Positions 26,896 through 35,814 of a DNA stretch of 35,814 nucleotides are shown here, piece by piece (positions within the stretch are counted from its first letter, which is position 1; every line of letters begins with the position of its first letter). Below the pieces are notes generated by a model. That model did not search any database, was not told the origin of the DNA, and saw nothing but the letters and a program-made list of their open reading frames with translations. Made by a program: the position numbers and the translations under genes. The stretch comes from Candidatus Phocaeicola gallistercoris (GTDB taxonomy: Bacteria > Bacteroidota > Bacteroidia > Bacteroidales > Bacteroidaceae), in NCBI GenBank assembly GCA_019116145.1, contig DXCG01000184.1:1-35814 (forward strand). The letters are read 5' to 3'.

Positions 26896-27576
26896 TTATT
26901 CTTTACTTATTAAAAATTCAGTGTATTGTCCCATGCAGTTTTTCAACATTTGGTCTACAGCTACAGAAGTAATTGTACCTCCGGAAATACCATCTACTTG
27001 ATATTCAGCATTAACAACCTTTCCGTTTTTAACAACACTCAACCCAATGGATTCTCCATCCATTACATTCTTATCTTTAAATTCATTTTGAAATGGTTCG
27101 CTTGCAATCTCAGCTCCCAATCCGGGTGTCTCGGATGCATGAGAAAAATATGTACCATAAACAGTATTCTTATCAGCATTTAAAGCTACATATCCCCAAA
27201 TAGCTCCCCAAAGACCTGTTCCATAAACCGGTATTACATATTTGACATTTCCATCGACTTCACAAACAAAAACATGTAAACGATGGTTCTCTTTTACTTC
27301 TTTTTCATAAGAAGTGGCAAATTTGCCTTCATTTTCTTTCAAACTTCCATCTTCTTGCATCAACATGTCTGCTTTCACATATTTATTATACTCAGCATCG
27401 ACATCTTCTACATCTCTAACATTTAAAGCCGAAAGAATTTGTTTTTTTGTGTCGAGTTCAACATTTTTTCCTTGCAATTCGCGCAAAGAAGAATTAACAA
27501 ACGCTAATAAAAATGCTACGATAATAACCAGTACCGAAGCATAAATGATAGTATATGAGTTACTATTAGTATTCAT
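26896..27576 (-). CDS. nqrC: Na+-NQR subunit C
   Basis: FMN-binding 'DGISGGTITSVAVDQML' with SGGT(I)T; position in operon. Confidence 0.93.
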   Translation of the reverse strand: MNTNSNSYTIIYASVLVIIVAFLLAFVNSSLRELQGKNVELDTKKQILSALNVRDVEDVDAEYNKYVKADMLMQEDGSLKENEGKFATSYEKEVKENHRLHVFVCEVDGNVKYVIPVYGTGLWGAIWGYVALNADKNTVYGTYFSHASETPGLGAEIASEPFQNEFKDKNVMDGESIGLSVVKNGKVVNAEYQVDGISGGTITSVAVDQMLKNCMGQYTEFLISKE

Positions 27577-27590
27577 TGCATATTCGGTTT

Positions 27591-28754
27591 TTAATTGTTA
27601 GACATAGCACGTTTTGCACGATGTGAAATATTGTTTTGAACAACAATGTAATCGATTAATGGTGCGAATATATTCATCAGCAAAATAGCCAGCATCATTC
27701 CTTCGGGATACCCCGGATTAAGCACGCGAATAATGATAGCCATTGCACCAATCAGAAATCCATAAACGAATTTACCATTTCCTGTGCGCGATGAAGTAAC
27801 AGGATCGGTAGCCATAAATACTGCACCAAAACAAAAGCCTCCCAAACACAGATGTTCGTACCAAGGCATATGTGCAATCGCTGTATCCGGTCCCCAAGCA
27901 TTAAACACTAAGCCCATGACAGCTCCACCAACAAATACAGAAAGCATTGTTTTCCAACTTGCCACTCCCGTCCACAAAAGAATTATAGCACCTATTGCAA
28001 TAGCAATAACACTTGTTTCACCTATAGACCCCGGTATCAACCCTATGACCATATCCCATGAGAAATCGGGGCACTCGGAAACTTTTGCAATACCCAACGG
28101 AGTTGCGGCAGTCAAACCATCTACAGTTTTCCCTAATCCGAAAATACTATTGCTTGCTACCCAAACAGTATCGCCCGACATCTTAGTCGGATAAGCAAAA
28201 AACAAGAACGCACGGGTTATCAATGCCGGATTGAAAATATTCATACCCGTTCCTCCAAAAACTTCTTTCGCAAAGATTACAGAAAAAGCAGTTGCTATGG
28301 CAAGCATCCACAACGGACAGTCAACCGGAACAATCATCGGAATCAACAGACCGGAAACAAGGAATCCTTCTTGGATTTCTTCTTTTTTCCATTGGGCTAC
28401 AATAAATTCAATTCCCAGCCCGACAACATAAGAAACAATAATTTTCGGAAGAACAGCCAAAAAGCCATATCCAAACAATTCGATAAAGCTGCCATCTATT
28501 CCCAAAGCATGATAATGTTGATAACCGACATTGTACATACCAAACAGTAAAGCCGGCAATAAAGCAATGACAACCAATGACATGATGCGCTTACTGTCTA
28601 TCGCATCGTGTATATGCGTACCTGTTTTCGATGTTGTATTCGGAACAAATAAAAATGTTTCAAATCCTTCGAATACAGAACGAAACGCATGATATTTCCC
28701 TCCCTCTTCAAAGTTCGGTTTTATTTTATCAAGATATTTTCTTAATGCATTCAT
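27591..28754 (-). CDS. nqrB: Na+-NQR subunit B
   Basis: 'MNALRKYLDKIKPNFEEGGKYHAFRSVFEGFETFLF'; 'GGTGMNIFNPALITRAFLFFAYP'. Confidence 0.95.
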   Translation of the reverse strand: MNALRKYLDKIKPNFEEGGKYHAFRSVFEGFETFLFVPNTTSKTGTHIHDAIDSKRIMSLVVIALLPALLFGMYNVGYQHYHALGIDGSFIELFGYGFLAVLPKIIVSYVVGLGIEFIVAQWKKEEIQEGFLVSGLLIPMIVPVDCPLWMLAIATAFSVIFAKEVFGGTGMNIFNPALITRAFLFFAYPTKMSGDTVWVASNSIFGLGKTVDGLTAATPLGIAKVSECPDFSWDMVIGLIPGSIGETSVIAIAIGAIILLWTGVASWKTMLSVFVGGAVMGLVFNAWGPDTAIAHMPWYEHLCLGGFCFGAVFMATDPVTSSRTGNGKFVYGFLIGAMAIIIRVLNPGYPEGMMLAILLMNIFAPLIDYIVVQNNISHRAKRAMSNN

Positions 28755-28778
28755 TATTAATCGTTTTTAATTAAAGAT

Positions 28779-30131
28779 TTAGCACATTTCACGACGAAGC
28801 ATATCCAATCCTTCACGAACTATACGCTGCAATTCCATTTTCGATGAACATACAAACTCGCACAAAGCAAAATCTTCCGGTGCAACTTCGTATATACCAA
28901 GTTCTTCCATCCGATCTATATCGCCGGCTATAATCGCTTTTACCAGATATTCGGGCATAATGTCCATTGGGAATACACGATCGTATTCGTTAGACATAAT
29001 CATGTGACGTTCCCCTCCTTTCACTCGTGCATCGAGGGCATATTCTTTTTTCTTACCCAACAGCCAACTGAAATAAGAATGGCTTACACTGAACTGGTTG
29101 AGGCGCGGCATAATCCAACCTAAGAATTCATGAATATCATTACCTTCGGGTATGACAGTCAACTGATTATGAAATGCTCCCAAAAAGCTGTTTGCCGAAA
29201 TTTTTCTTCCTGTAAGAACATTACCGCTGATATAGCGCAATTCTTTGTCTTTGTTTACATTTCCGGCAAATACATTTGTCAGCAAAGCTCCCACCTTAAG
29301 TTTATAATAAGCTGTCTTCTTTACTTCCGATCCTGTCAAGGCAACAGTCCGTGTCATATCCACATGCCCCGTATTCAACAAACGACCTATGAAGATTACG
29401 GCTTGCGGATCGATGGTCCATACGGTCTCACCTTTATTGACAGGAGCTATATGATTAATTTGCACGCCTACATTTCCTGCAGGATGAGGTCCTTCGAAAG
29501 CATGGATTTCCACATTCTTAGCTTGTGTCAATGCCGTAGCTCTTTGATGCACATTCAAACTTAAATACACTTTAGCTATTTTTGCCAACGCATCCAGACC
29601 TGTTTGAAAATTGTTCTCCTCGCCTTTCAATGCAAACTCAAAATCGGGAGCTAAAGGATTCGTATCGAAAGCAGAAATAAATATCGCCCTCGGTGTTACA
29701 CTCGGATCGGCTATTACATCGTATGGCCGTTGCCTGATAAAAGCAAACAGTCCGGCATTCAACAATGTTTCTTTAACAGCCGTTCCATCCATTTGGGAAA
29801 CATCTTTCTTCCCAAATTCTTCAAAATCTTGTTCAGCAGCTGCTTCTACTGTAATACTTAACACTTTACGGCGTGCGCCACGTTCTACACTTGTAACAAC
29901 ACCACTTACAGGAGAAACAAATTTAACTTCAGGATGATTCTTGTCGACAAACAAGGGTCCTCCGGCCATTACATACTCTTGCTCTTTCACAACTACCTTA
30001 GGAGTTATTCCCGTAAAATCGTCGGGTACCAACGCATAAAATCCCGGCTCTTTCACAGAAGCAACAACTTGAGCAGCCTTACCTTTCAAGTTTATGTCAA
30101 GGCCTTTACGCAATTTTACTAAATTAGCCAT
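28779..30131 (-). CDS. nqrA: Na+-NQR subunit A
   Basis: 'LRKGLDINLKGKA', 'EGPHPAGNVGVQINHIAPVNKGETVWTIDPQAV'. Confidence 0.95.
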   Translation of the reverse strand: MANLVKLRKGLDINLKGKAAQVVASVKEPGFYALVPDDFTGITPKVVVKEQEYVMAGGPLFVDKNHPEVKFVSPVSGVVTSVERGARRKVLSITVEAAAEQDFEEFGKKDVSQMDGTAVKETLLNAGLFAFIRQRPYDVIADPSVTPRAIFISAFDTNPLAPDFEFALKGEENNFQTGLDALAKIAKVYLSLNVHQRATALTQAKNVEIHAFEGPHPAGNVGVQINHIAPVNKGETVWTIDPQAVIFIGRLLNTGHVDMTRTVALTGSEVKKTAYYKLKVGALLTNVFAGNVNKDKELRYISGNVLTGRKISANSFLGAFHNQLTVIPEGNDIHEFLGWIMPRLNQFSVSHSYFSWLLGKKKEYALDARVKGGERHMIMSNEYDRVFPMDIMPEYLVKAIIAGDIDRMEELGIYEVAPEDFALCEFVCSSKMELQRIVREGLDMLRREMC

Positions 30132-30167
30132 ATCAGGTTGTTATAAATAGTTTTTATAATTTGATTG

Positions 30168-30175
30168 CAAAAATA
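30168..30175 (-). promoter_or_regulatory. Candidate -7 box (TATTTTTG) for nqrA-F
   Basis: Matches TAnnTTTG ~37 bp upstream of the nqrA ATG; no clear -33 box identified. Confidence 0.35.
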
Positions 30176-30340
30176 AATAAAAAACAAGTGAGAAAGACAA
30201 TAATTATGAAAGTATTTACAGAACATTTTCTATTTTTGGTTCGATTTGCCACATCTCATGTGTACATATTGTCATATAAATGATATATATCGATGAAAAA
30301 CGGCATAACGTTTTATCTTAAGTCCCTGTACAAATAAAAA

Positions 30341-30377
30341 ATATGTCTTGACATTTTTTATAAACGCCAAGACATAT
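30341..30377 (-). terminator. Intrinsic terminator downstream of the C1 peptidase
   Basis: Minus strand ATATGTCTTG...CAAGACATAT (10-bp perfect stem) followed by TTTTTTATTTGT. Confidence 0.85.
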
Positions 30378-30402
30378 CGCAGTATATTTATTAATCTTTT
30401 CC

Positions 30403-31776
30403 TTATTGTTCCGGAGCAAACATAGGATCCCATGCAGGCAAGCGGATCGGCTTTTGTTGTAACATGTTCAGTATATTTTGCGGAACATACTTCCGTTCTA
30501 CAACCAAACGAAACATGTATTCGTCAAACCATTCGTCTGTCATAATCAGATGACCTTGATATCCGGCATCTGTTCCCCAACTGTTTTCTACCATCCATTT
30601 CTTCGGATTACCATCTTTATCTAAATCGACAGCCATCAATGTCATTGCATGGCTCGACCCACTGGCAAATGTCTGTATTCTTTGCTTCTTGTCCATATTG
30701 AATGTAGTACCCATAAGCGATTCATAATCGTAGTTATTCAAATCGAGTGTACCTCGTTTGCTATCAAGGTATTTGCCTACATCGCACGAAAAATACATCA
30801 TTGTGCTATCTTTTATCGACTGAATCGCCATACTCTTTATCTCTTCTATCGGCAAATTGATATACGTCCAATTCCGTCCGTCGTACACATGCCGGTCGTA
30901 ATCTATTTCATAACACTTATAAAACTCTCTACTCGGGTCGTTCATCAACATAACATAATTACCAGTCAAATCGTTTCCCAAAAACTCTTTATAAAACGAT
31001 TGCGGCGTATATTCTTTCGTTACACCTTTTATAGTCCACGAAAACTGCTTCACCGGTTCACCAAAAGCCAAAGCCAACATGCGGTAAACAGTCCCCAGCA
31101 TCTCAACTTTCTGTTGTTCCAATTCTGCTTCCTTTGCCCCTTTTCCGAATTCTTCCCGCAATTTCAGCCCAAACTCTTTCAATTTCCACCCGATAAGTTG
31201 AGCTATCTGCGATGTGTTCTCACTGCTATACGTCTCTGGCATCACAGAAGCCGGGACTAAACCATATTTTTCTATAATATCTGAAATACCGGTAAACTGA
31301 CCTCCATCACTAATCGGATGCTGAAAAAGCCATTCTACCATTTTATCGTCCATCGGTTTTTCTCTTGTATCGATTATACCTTGCAAAAACAAATTGGCTT
31401 TCTCTAACTGATCGTAAAAGAAACAATAATTTTCCGAAAACTCCATTTCATCCAATCCATACTTAGCCATCATTTGTGCACGTAAAACATTTAAACCGGT
31501 AAACAACCAGCAACGTCCCGATTGTTTCTGGTCGGTTATGCCATGCGATACAACTTTATTTGAAAAATGTGTATCAAAATTGATCAAATTCTCGTGATTC
31601 TTAGCCAAAACCGAAATACTGGTACCTGCCATCGCATTATAAATTGCCTTATCCGAAGCTGTAGGTACATAAGATTGTTCTATTTGACTTAATATTTCCG
31701 GAGTTATGCCTCCTTTTTGAGCCGTAACGCTTGTCAACGTAAAGACAAGACCCATAAATACAATTATCTTTTTCAT
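30403..31776 (-). CDS. C1 family peptidase, bleomycin hydrolase/aminopeptidase C-like, with signal peptide
   Basis: 'QKQSGRCWLFTGLNVLR' (catalytic Cys), 'SSHAMTLMAVD' (His), 'WMVENSWGTDAGYQGHLIMTDEWF' (Asn). Confidence 0.93.
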   Translation of the reverse strand: MKKIIVFMGLVFTLTSVTAQKGGITPEILSQIEQSYVPTASDKAIYNAMAGTSISVLAKNHENLINFDTHFSNKVVSHGITDQKQSGRCWLFTGLNVLRAQMMAKYGLDEMEFSENYCFFYDQLEKANLFLQGIIDTREKPMDDKMVEWLFQHPISDGGQFTGISDIIEKYGLVPASVMPETYSSENTSQIAQLIGWKLKEFGLKLREEFGKGAKEAELEQQKVEMLGTVYRMLALAFGEPVKQFSWTIKGVTKEYTPQSFYKEFLGNDLTGNYVMLMNDPSREFYKCYEIDYDRHVYDGRNWTYINLPIEEIKSMAIQSIKDSTMMYFSCDVGKYLDSKRGTLDLNNYDYESLMGTTFNMDKKQRIQTFASGSSHAMTLMAVDLDKDGNPKKWMVENSWGTDAGYQGHLIMTDEWFDEYMFRLVVERKYVPQNILNMLQQKPIRLPAWDPMFAPEQ

Positions 31777-31893
31777 TTTACTAATTTTGTTTTATTTCAA
31801 CTTCATGACAAATATACAGATTTATTCGAATTTGCTTACAATAAACAATCTATAAACCACAAAATATGCTCACAAATTCAACAAAACAAAAAA

Positions 31894-31925
31894 AACGGTA
31901 AACGCGCGTTTACACATTTACCGTT
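31894..31925 (-). terminator. Intrinsic terminator downstream of ppdK
   Basis: Minus strand AACGGTAAA...TTTACCGTT followed by a T tract; embeds palindrome GTAAACGCGCGTTTAC (31898-31913). Confidence 0.85.
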
Positions 31926-31946
31926 TTATCGTTTTCTCTTAAACTA

Positions 31947-34673
31947 TTATTTAAGTTCTTCTATTGCCGCCTGCGCCGCTGCAAGTCGTGCTATCGGTAC
32001 TCTAAACGGAGAACAACTTACATAATTAAGCCCTACCTTATGACAGAATTTTACTGAAGAAGGCTCACCTCCATGTTCACCACAAATACCACATTTCAAA
32101 TCTGGACGAACAGAACGACCTTTCTCTACAGCCATTTGGATAAGCTGACCTACACCATTTTGGTCGAGCACTTGGAACGGGTCTACTTTCAATATTTTCT
32201 TTTCTAAATAAACTGGCAAGAAAGAAGCTATATCGTCACGCGAATAACCAAAAGTCATCTGAGTCAAATCGTTTGTTCCAAATGAGAAATATTCAGCATG
32301 AGAAGCAATACGGTTAGCAGTCAAAGCAGCACGTGGAATTTCAATCATTGTACCTACCTTGAACGGTACTTCTATACCTTCTTGTTCGAAAACCCTCTTT
32401 GCTGTAGCACGAATAATTCTTTCTTGTGCCTCGAATTCGTATAGAATACCAATCAACGGAACCATAATTTCAGGATGTGGGTCGTAACCTTTTTTCTTCA
32501 GATCGCAAGCAGCTCCCAAAATAGCCTCGGTTTGCATTTCAGTGATCTCCGGATATGTATTCCCCAATCGACATCCACGATGCCCTAACATAGGATTATG
32601 CTCACATAAACTTTCAACTCGTTGATGGATATATTCTACAGTAACCCCCATTGCCTCAGCCATTTCTTCCTGACCTTTCAAATCATGTGGCACGAACTCA
32701 TGCAAAGGAGGATCAAGTAAACGAATATTTACAGGACATCCATCCATAGCTTTAAATATACCTACAAAGTCAGCTTTCTGATAAGGAAGCAATTTTGCCA
32801 ATGCTTTCTTACGTCCTTCTACATCGGGAGCTAATATCATTTCACGCATAGCGATAATCTTCTGGTTATCGAAGAACATATGTTCTGTACGACACAAACC
32901 GATACCTGTAGCACCAAAACTTCGTGCTACTTCTGCGTCGTGCGGGGTATCTGCATTCGTACGCACCTGCAAACGTGTATATTTATCACACAATTTCATC
33001 AATTCTGCAAAATCACCCGACAACTCTGCGGCACGAGTAGGTACCTCACCTTGATAAACCTCACCGGTGCTTCCATTCAATGATATAAAATCACCTTCCT
33101 TTAATAGTACACCATCTATTTCAACAGTACGTTCTTTATAATCTACATTAATGGCACCAGCACCTGAAACACAACATTTACCCATACCTCTTGCTACAAC
33201 AGCAGCATGCGATGTCATTCCTCCTCGTGCTGTCAATATACCTTCTGCAACAGTCATTCCGGCAAGATCTTCAGGAGAAGTTTCTATACGTATTAATACG
33301 ACACGATGTCCTTCGGCACGCCATGCTGCCGCATCTTCAGCAAAAAACACAATCTGTCCACAAGCAGCACCGGGAGAAGCTGGTAATCCACGTGTCAACA
33401 CTTTTGCACTGTGCAATGCTGTTTTATCGAATACAGGATGTAATAATTCGTCTAACTTACTCGGTTCGCAACGTAAAACTGCTGTTTTTTCATCAATTAG
33501 CCCTTGCTTCAACATTTCCATTGCAATACGAACCATAGCAGCGCCTGTACGTTTTCCGTTTCTTGTCTGCAAGAACCATAATTTTCCCTCTTGTACCGTA
33601 AACTCCATATCCTGCATATCGTGATAATGATTCTCCAGTTTTGTTTGAAGCATATCAAGTTCTTTATATATTTCCGGCATTGCTTCTTCCATTGAAGGAT
33701 ATTTGCTTACGCGCTCTTCTTCTGAGATTCCTTGCAACTTAGCCCATCGCTGTGAACCAATTTTTGTTATTTGTTGAGGAGTACGTATACCAGCAACTAC
33801 ATCTTCCCCTTGTGCATTAATCAAGTATTCTCCATTGAAAAGGTCTTCACCAGTAGCAGCATCACGCGAGAAACAAACTCCTGTAGCTGAGGTATCTCCC
33901 ATATTTCCAAATACCATGGCTTGTACATTAACTGCAGTTCCCCATTCTGCCGGTATTCCTTCCATTTTACGATATAAAATAGCACGTTCATTCATCCATG
34001 AATCAAATACGGCACAAATGGCTCCCCATAATTGTTCGTAAACATCATTGGGAAATTCTTTCCCTGTTTGCGCTTTTACTGCAGCCTTAAACCGAGTTAC
34101 TAATTGTTTTAAATCGTCAACATCTAATTCATTATCTAAGCTAGCACCTTTTTCTTTTTTTACATCTTCGATAATTGCTTCAAAAGGATCGATGTCTTCT
34201 TTGTTCGTGGGTTTCATTCCCAAAACCACATCACCATACATCTGAACAAAACGTCGATAAGAATCCCATGCGAAACGCTCGTTTCCTGTTTTTTTTGCCA
34301 AACCTTCTACTACGTCATCGTTCAATCCAAGATTTAATATTGTATCCATCATACCCGGCATAGAAGCTCTTGCTCCCGAACGGACAGATACCAACAAAGG
34401 ATTTTCTATATTGCCGAATTTAGATTTCATCAAATCCTCTATTCCTACAATCGCTTTCTCCACATCGTCTTTCAAAAGAGCCACAACAGCATCTTTTCCT
34501 TTTTCAAAATATTCATTGCAAACAGCTGTTGTTATGGTAAATCCCGGAGGAACTGGTACACCGATCAAATTCATCTCTGCCAAATTAGCTCCTTTTCCTC
34601 CTAATAAATTTCGCATGTCAGCTTTTCCTTCTGCATGACCATTACCAAAAGTATAAACTCTCTTTGCTTCCAT
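31947..34673 (-). CDS. ppdK: Pyruvate, phosphate dikinase
   Basis: 'LLGGKGANLAEMNLIGVPVPPGFTITT', 'GGMTSHAAVVARGMGKCCVSG' (catalytic His), 'CGICGEHGGEPSSVKFCHKVGLNYVSCSPFRVPIARLAAAQA'. Confidence 0.97.
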   Translation of the reverse strand: MEAKRVYTFGNGHAEGKADMRNLLGGKGANLAEMNLIGVPVPPGFTITTAVCNEYFEKGKDAVVALLKDDVEKAIVGIEDLMKSKFGNIENPLLVSVRSGARASMPGMMDTILNLGLNDDVVEGLAKKTGNERFAWDSYRRFVQMYGDVVLGMKPTNKEDIDPFEAIIEDVKKEKGASLDNELDVDDLKQLVTRFKAAVKAQTGKEFPNDVYEQLWGAICAVFDSWMNERAILYRKMEGIPAEWGTAVNVQAMVFGNMGDTSATGVCFSRDAATGEDLFNGEYLINAQGEDVVAGIRTPQQITKIGSQRWAKLQGISEEERVSKYPSMEEAMPEIYKELDMLQTKLENHYHDMQDMEFTVQEGKLWFLQTRNGKRTGAAMVRIAMEMLKQGLIDEKTAVLRCEPSKLDELLHPVFDKTALHSAKVLTRGLPASPGAACGQIVFFAEDAAAWRAEGHRVVLIRIETSPEDLAGMTVAEGILTARGGMTSHAAVVARGMGKCCVSGAGAINVDYKERTVEIDGVLLKEGDFISLNGSTGEVYQGEVPTRAAELSGDFAELMKLCDKYTRLQVRTNADTPHDAEVARSFGATGIGLCRTEHMFFDNQKIIAMREMILAPDVEGRKKALAKLLPYQKADFVGIFKAMDGCPVNIRLLDPPLHEFVPHDLKGQEEMAEAMGVTVEYIHQRVESLCEHNPMLGHRGCRLGNTYPEITEMQTEAILGAACDLKKKGYDPHPEIMVPLIGILYEFEAQERIIRATAKRVFEQEGIEVPFKVGTMIEIPRAALTANRIASHAEYFSFGTNDLTQMTFGYSRDDIASFLPVYLEKKILKVDPFQVLDQNGVGQLIQMAVEKGRSVRPDLKCGICGEHGGEPSSVKFCHKVGLNYVSCSPFRVPIARLAAAQAAIEELK

Positions 34674-34852
34674 TTCTTTATTTTTTTAAGGTTAAAAATT
34701 ATGTTTTTCTGACTTTTTTACAACAAATGCAAAATTATATATTACTTATAAAATTCCAAATGAAAAGATGTTTTTTTGCATTATTCTTCATATTATCATA
34801 TTTACCCAATCAATTCAGTCATTTCCTTGTATAAAAAAATCGAGACTATTTA

Positions 34853-34860
34853 TTACCTTT
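34853..34860 (+). promoter_or_regulatory. Candidate -7 box (TACCTTTG) for the downstream methyltransferase
   Basis: Exact TAnnTTTG match about 31 bp upstream of the GTG start at 34891. Confidence 0.5.
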
Positions 34861-34890
34861 GCGCCCGAATTTGATTTATATAATAATAAC

Positions 34891-35814
34891 GTGAGCAGAA
34901 AGAAAAAAGAACTTCCTCTATTAGAAAATGTAACTATAACAGACATAGCTGCAGAAGGAAAAGCGATTGCCAAAGTAAATGATTTAGTGATTTTCGTACC
35001 TTATGCGGTACCGGGCGATGTAGTTGACCTGCAAATCAAACGCAAAAAGCATCATTATGCAGAAGCAATAGTTACTAAAATACATCAAGAATCCCCCTTA
35101 CGAATAAAACCCTTTTGCCAACATTTCGGCATTTGTGGAGGATGTAAATGGCAATGTTTATCATACGAAGAGCAGATTCGTCATAAACAAAAACAAGTAT
35201 TCGACAATCTAACGCGCATCGGGAAAATAAAGATACCCGAACTTCTGCCGATTATAGGCTCAAAAGAAACAATATTCTACCGGAATAAACTGGAATTTAC
35301 TTTTTCAAACAAACGTTGGCTAACGGAAGAAGAAGTTAAGAAAGACGTAAAATACGAGCAAATGAACGCTGTAGGTTTTCATATTCCGGGGGCTTTCGAC
35401 AAAGTGCTCGCCATTGAAAAATGCTGGTTGCAAGACGATATTTCCAATCAGCTCCGGAATGCTGTACGCGATTATGCCTACGAACATCACTATTCGTTCT
35501 TCGATTTACGGACACAGGAAGGCATGTTACGCAACATGATGATTCGCACATCTTCTACCGGAGAAATCATGTTTCTATTGCAATGCAAGATTACTTCCAA
35601 TTCGGAACGCACATTAATGTTTGATTTGCTACAACATGTCGCCGACAAATTCCCACAAATTACATCCTTATTGTATGTAGAAAACGATAAATGCAATGAT
35701 ACAATAGGCGACTTGAATGTACATACATTCAAAGGAAAAGACCACATTACAGAAAAGATGGAAGAACTTATTTTCAAAATTGGTCCCAAATCTTTCTATC
35801 AAACGAACTCAAAG
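34891..35814 (+). CDS. rlmD: 23S rRNA (uracil-C5)-methyltransferase RlmD/RumA family, 5' partial (runs off window)
   Basis: Manual translation from GTG: VSRKKKELPLLENVTITDIAAEGKAIAKVNDLVIFVPYAVPGDVVDLQIKRKK...FCQHFGICGGCKWQCLSYEEQIRHKQKQV (TRAM domain plus Fe-S cysteines); no stop in window, so absent from the ORF track. Confidence 0.88.
   Translation, partial: MSRKKKELPLLENVTITDIAAEGKAIAKVNDLVIFVPYAVPGDVVDLQIKRKKHHYAEAIVTKIHQESPLRIKPFCQHFGICGGCKWQCLSYEEQIRHKQKQVFDNLTRIGKIKIPELLPIIGSKETIFYRNKLEFTFSNKRWLTEEEVKKDVKYEQMNAVGFHIPGAFDKVLAIEKCWLQDDISNQLRNAVRDYAYEHHYSFFDLRTQEGMLRNMMIRTSSTGEIMFLLQCKITSNSERTLMFDLLQHVADKFPQITSLLYVENDKCNDTIGDLNVHTFKGKDHITEKMEELIFKIGPKSFYQTNSK

Noticed and set aside
24308-30131. 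The nqr operon as Rnf or as unusual
   Set aside because: Six subunits in canonical A-F order with standard motifs; ordinary Na+-NQR.

Overview
This is a low-GC Bacteroidales-type chromosomal window. Left to right it contains: a Nim/PNPOx-like flavoprotein; Fe/Mn superoxide dismutase; a GNAT acetyltransferase; a glutaredoxin-like protein; a minus-strand run consistent with one operon, in transcription order signal peptidase I, Wzy_C/TPR membrane protein, RND adaptor, RND permease 1, TolC-like OMP, RND permease 2; a tandem array of six paralogous 6-bladed beta-propeller lipoproteins (14.9-22.9 kb); a small anchored protein of unknown function; tRNA-Ser(CGA); nqrABCDEF; a C1 (bleomycin hydrolase/PepC-like) peptidase; pyruvate phosphate dikinase; and the 5' part of an RlmD/RumA-type 23S rRNA methyltransferase cut by the window end, which the ORF track missed. 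The region most worth follow-up is the propeller array. Its units are separated by six copies of a ~78-bp element that folds into a 15-bp-arm hairpin, with variation that keeps pairing mainly on the gene strand. Three of these copies are followed by a duplicated promoter block. At its upstream end the array holds a decapitated NVEALA-family Cys-rich peptide gene and a 3' fragment of a seventh propeller gene. The array lies directly upstream of, and on the same strand as, the signal peptidase/Wzy_C/RND run, so a linked envelope or secretion function is a testable hypothesis, not a demonstrated one. Nothing was run computationally; all calls come from reading the sequence and the supplied translations.
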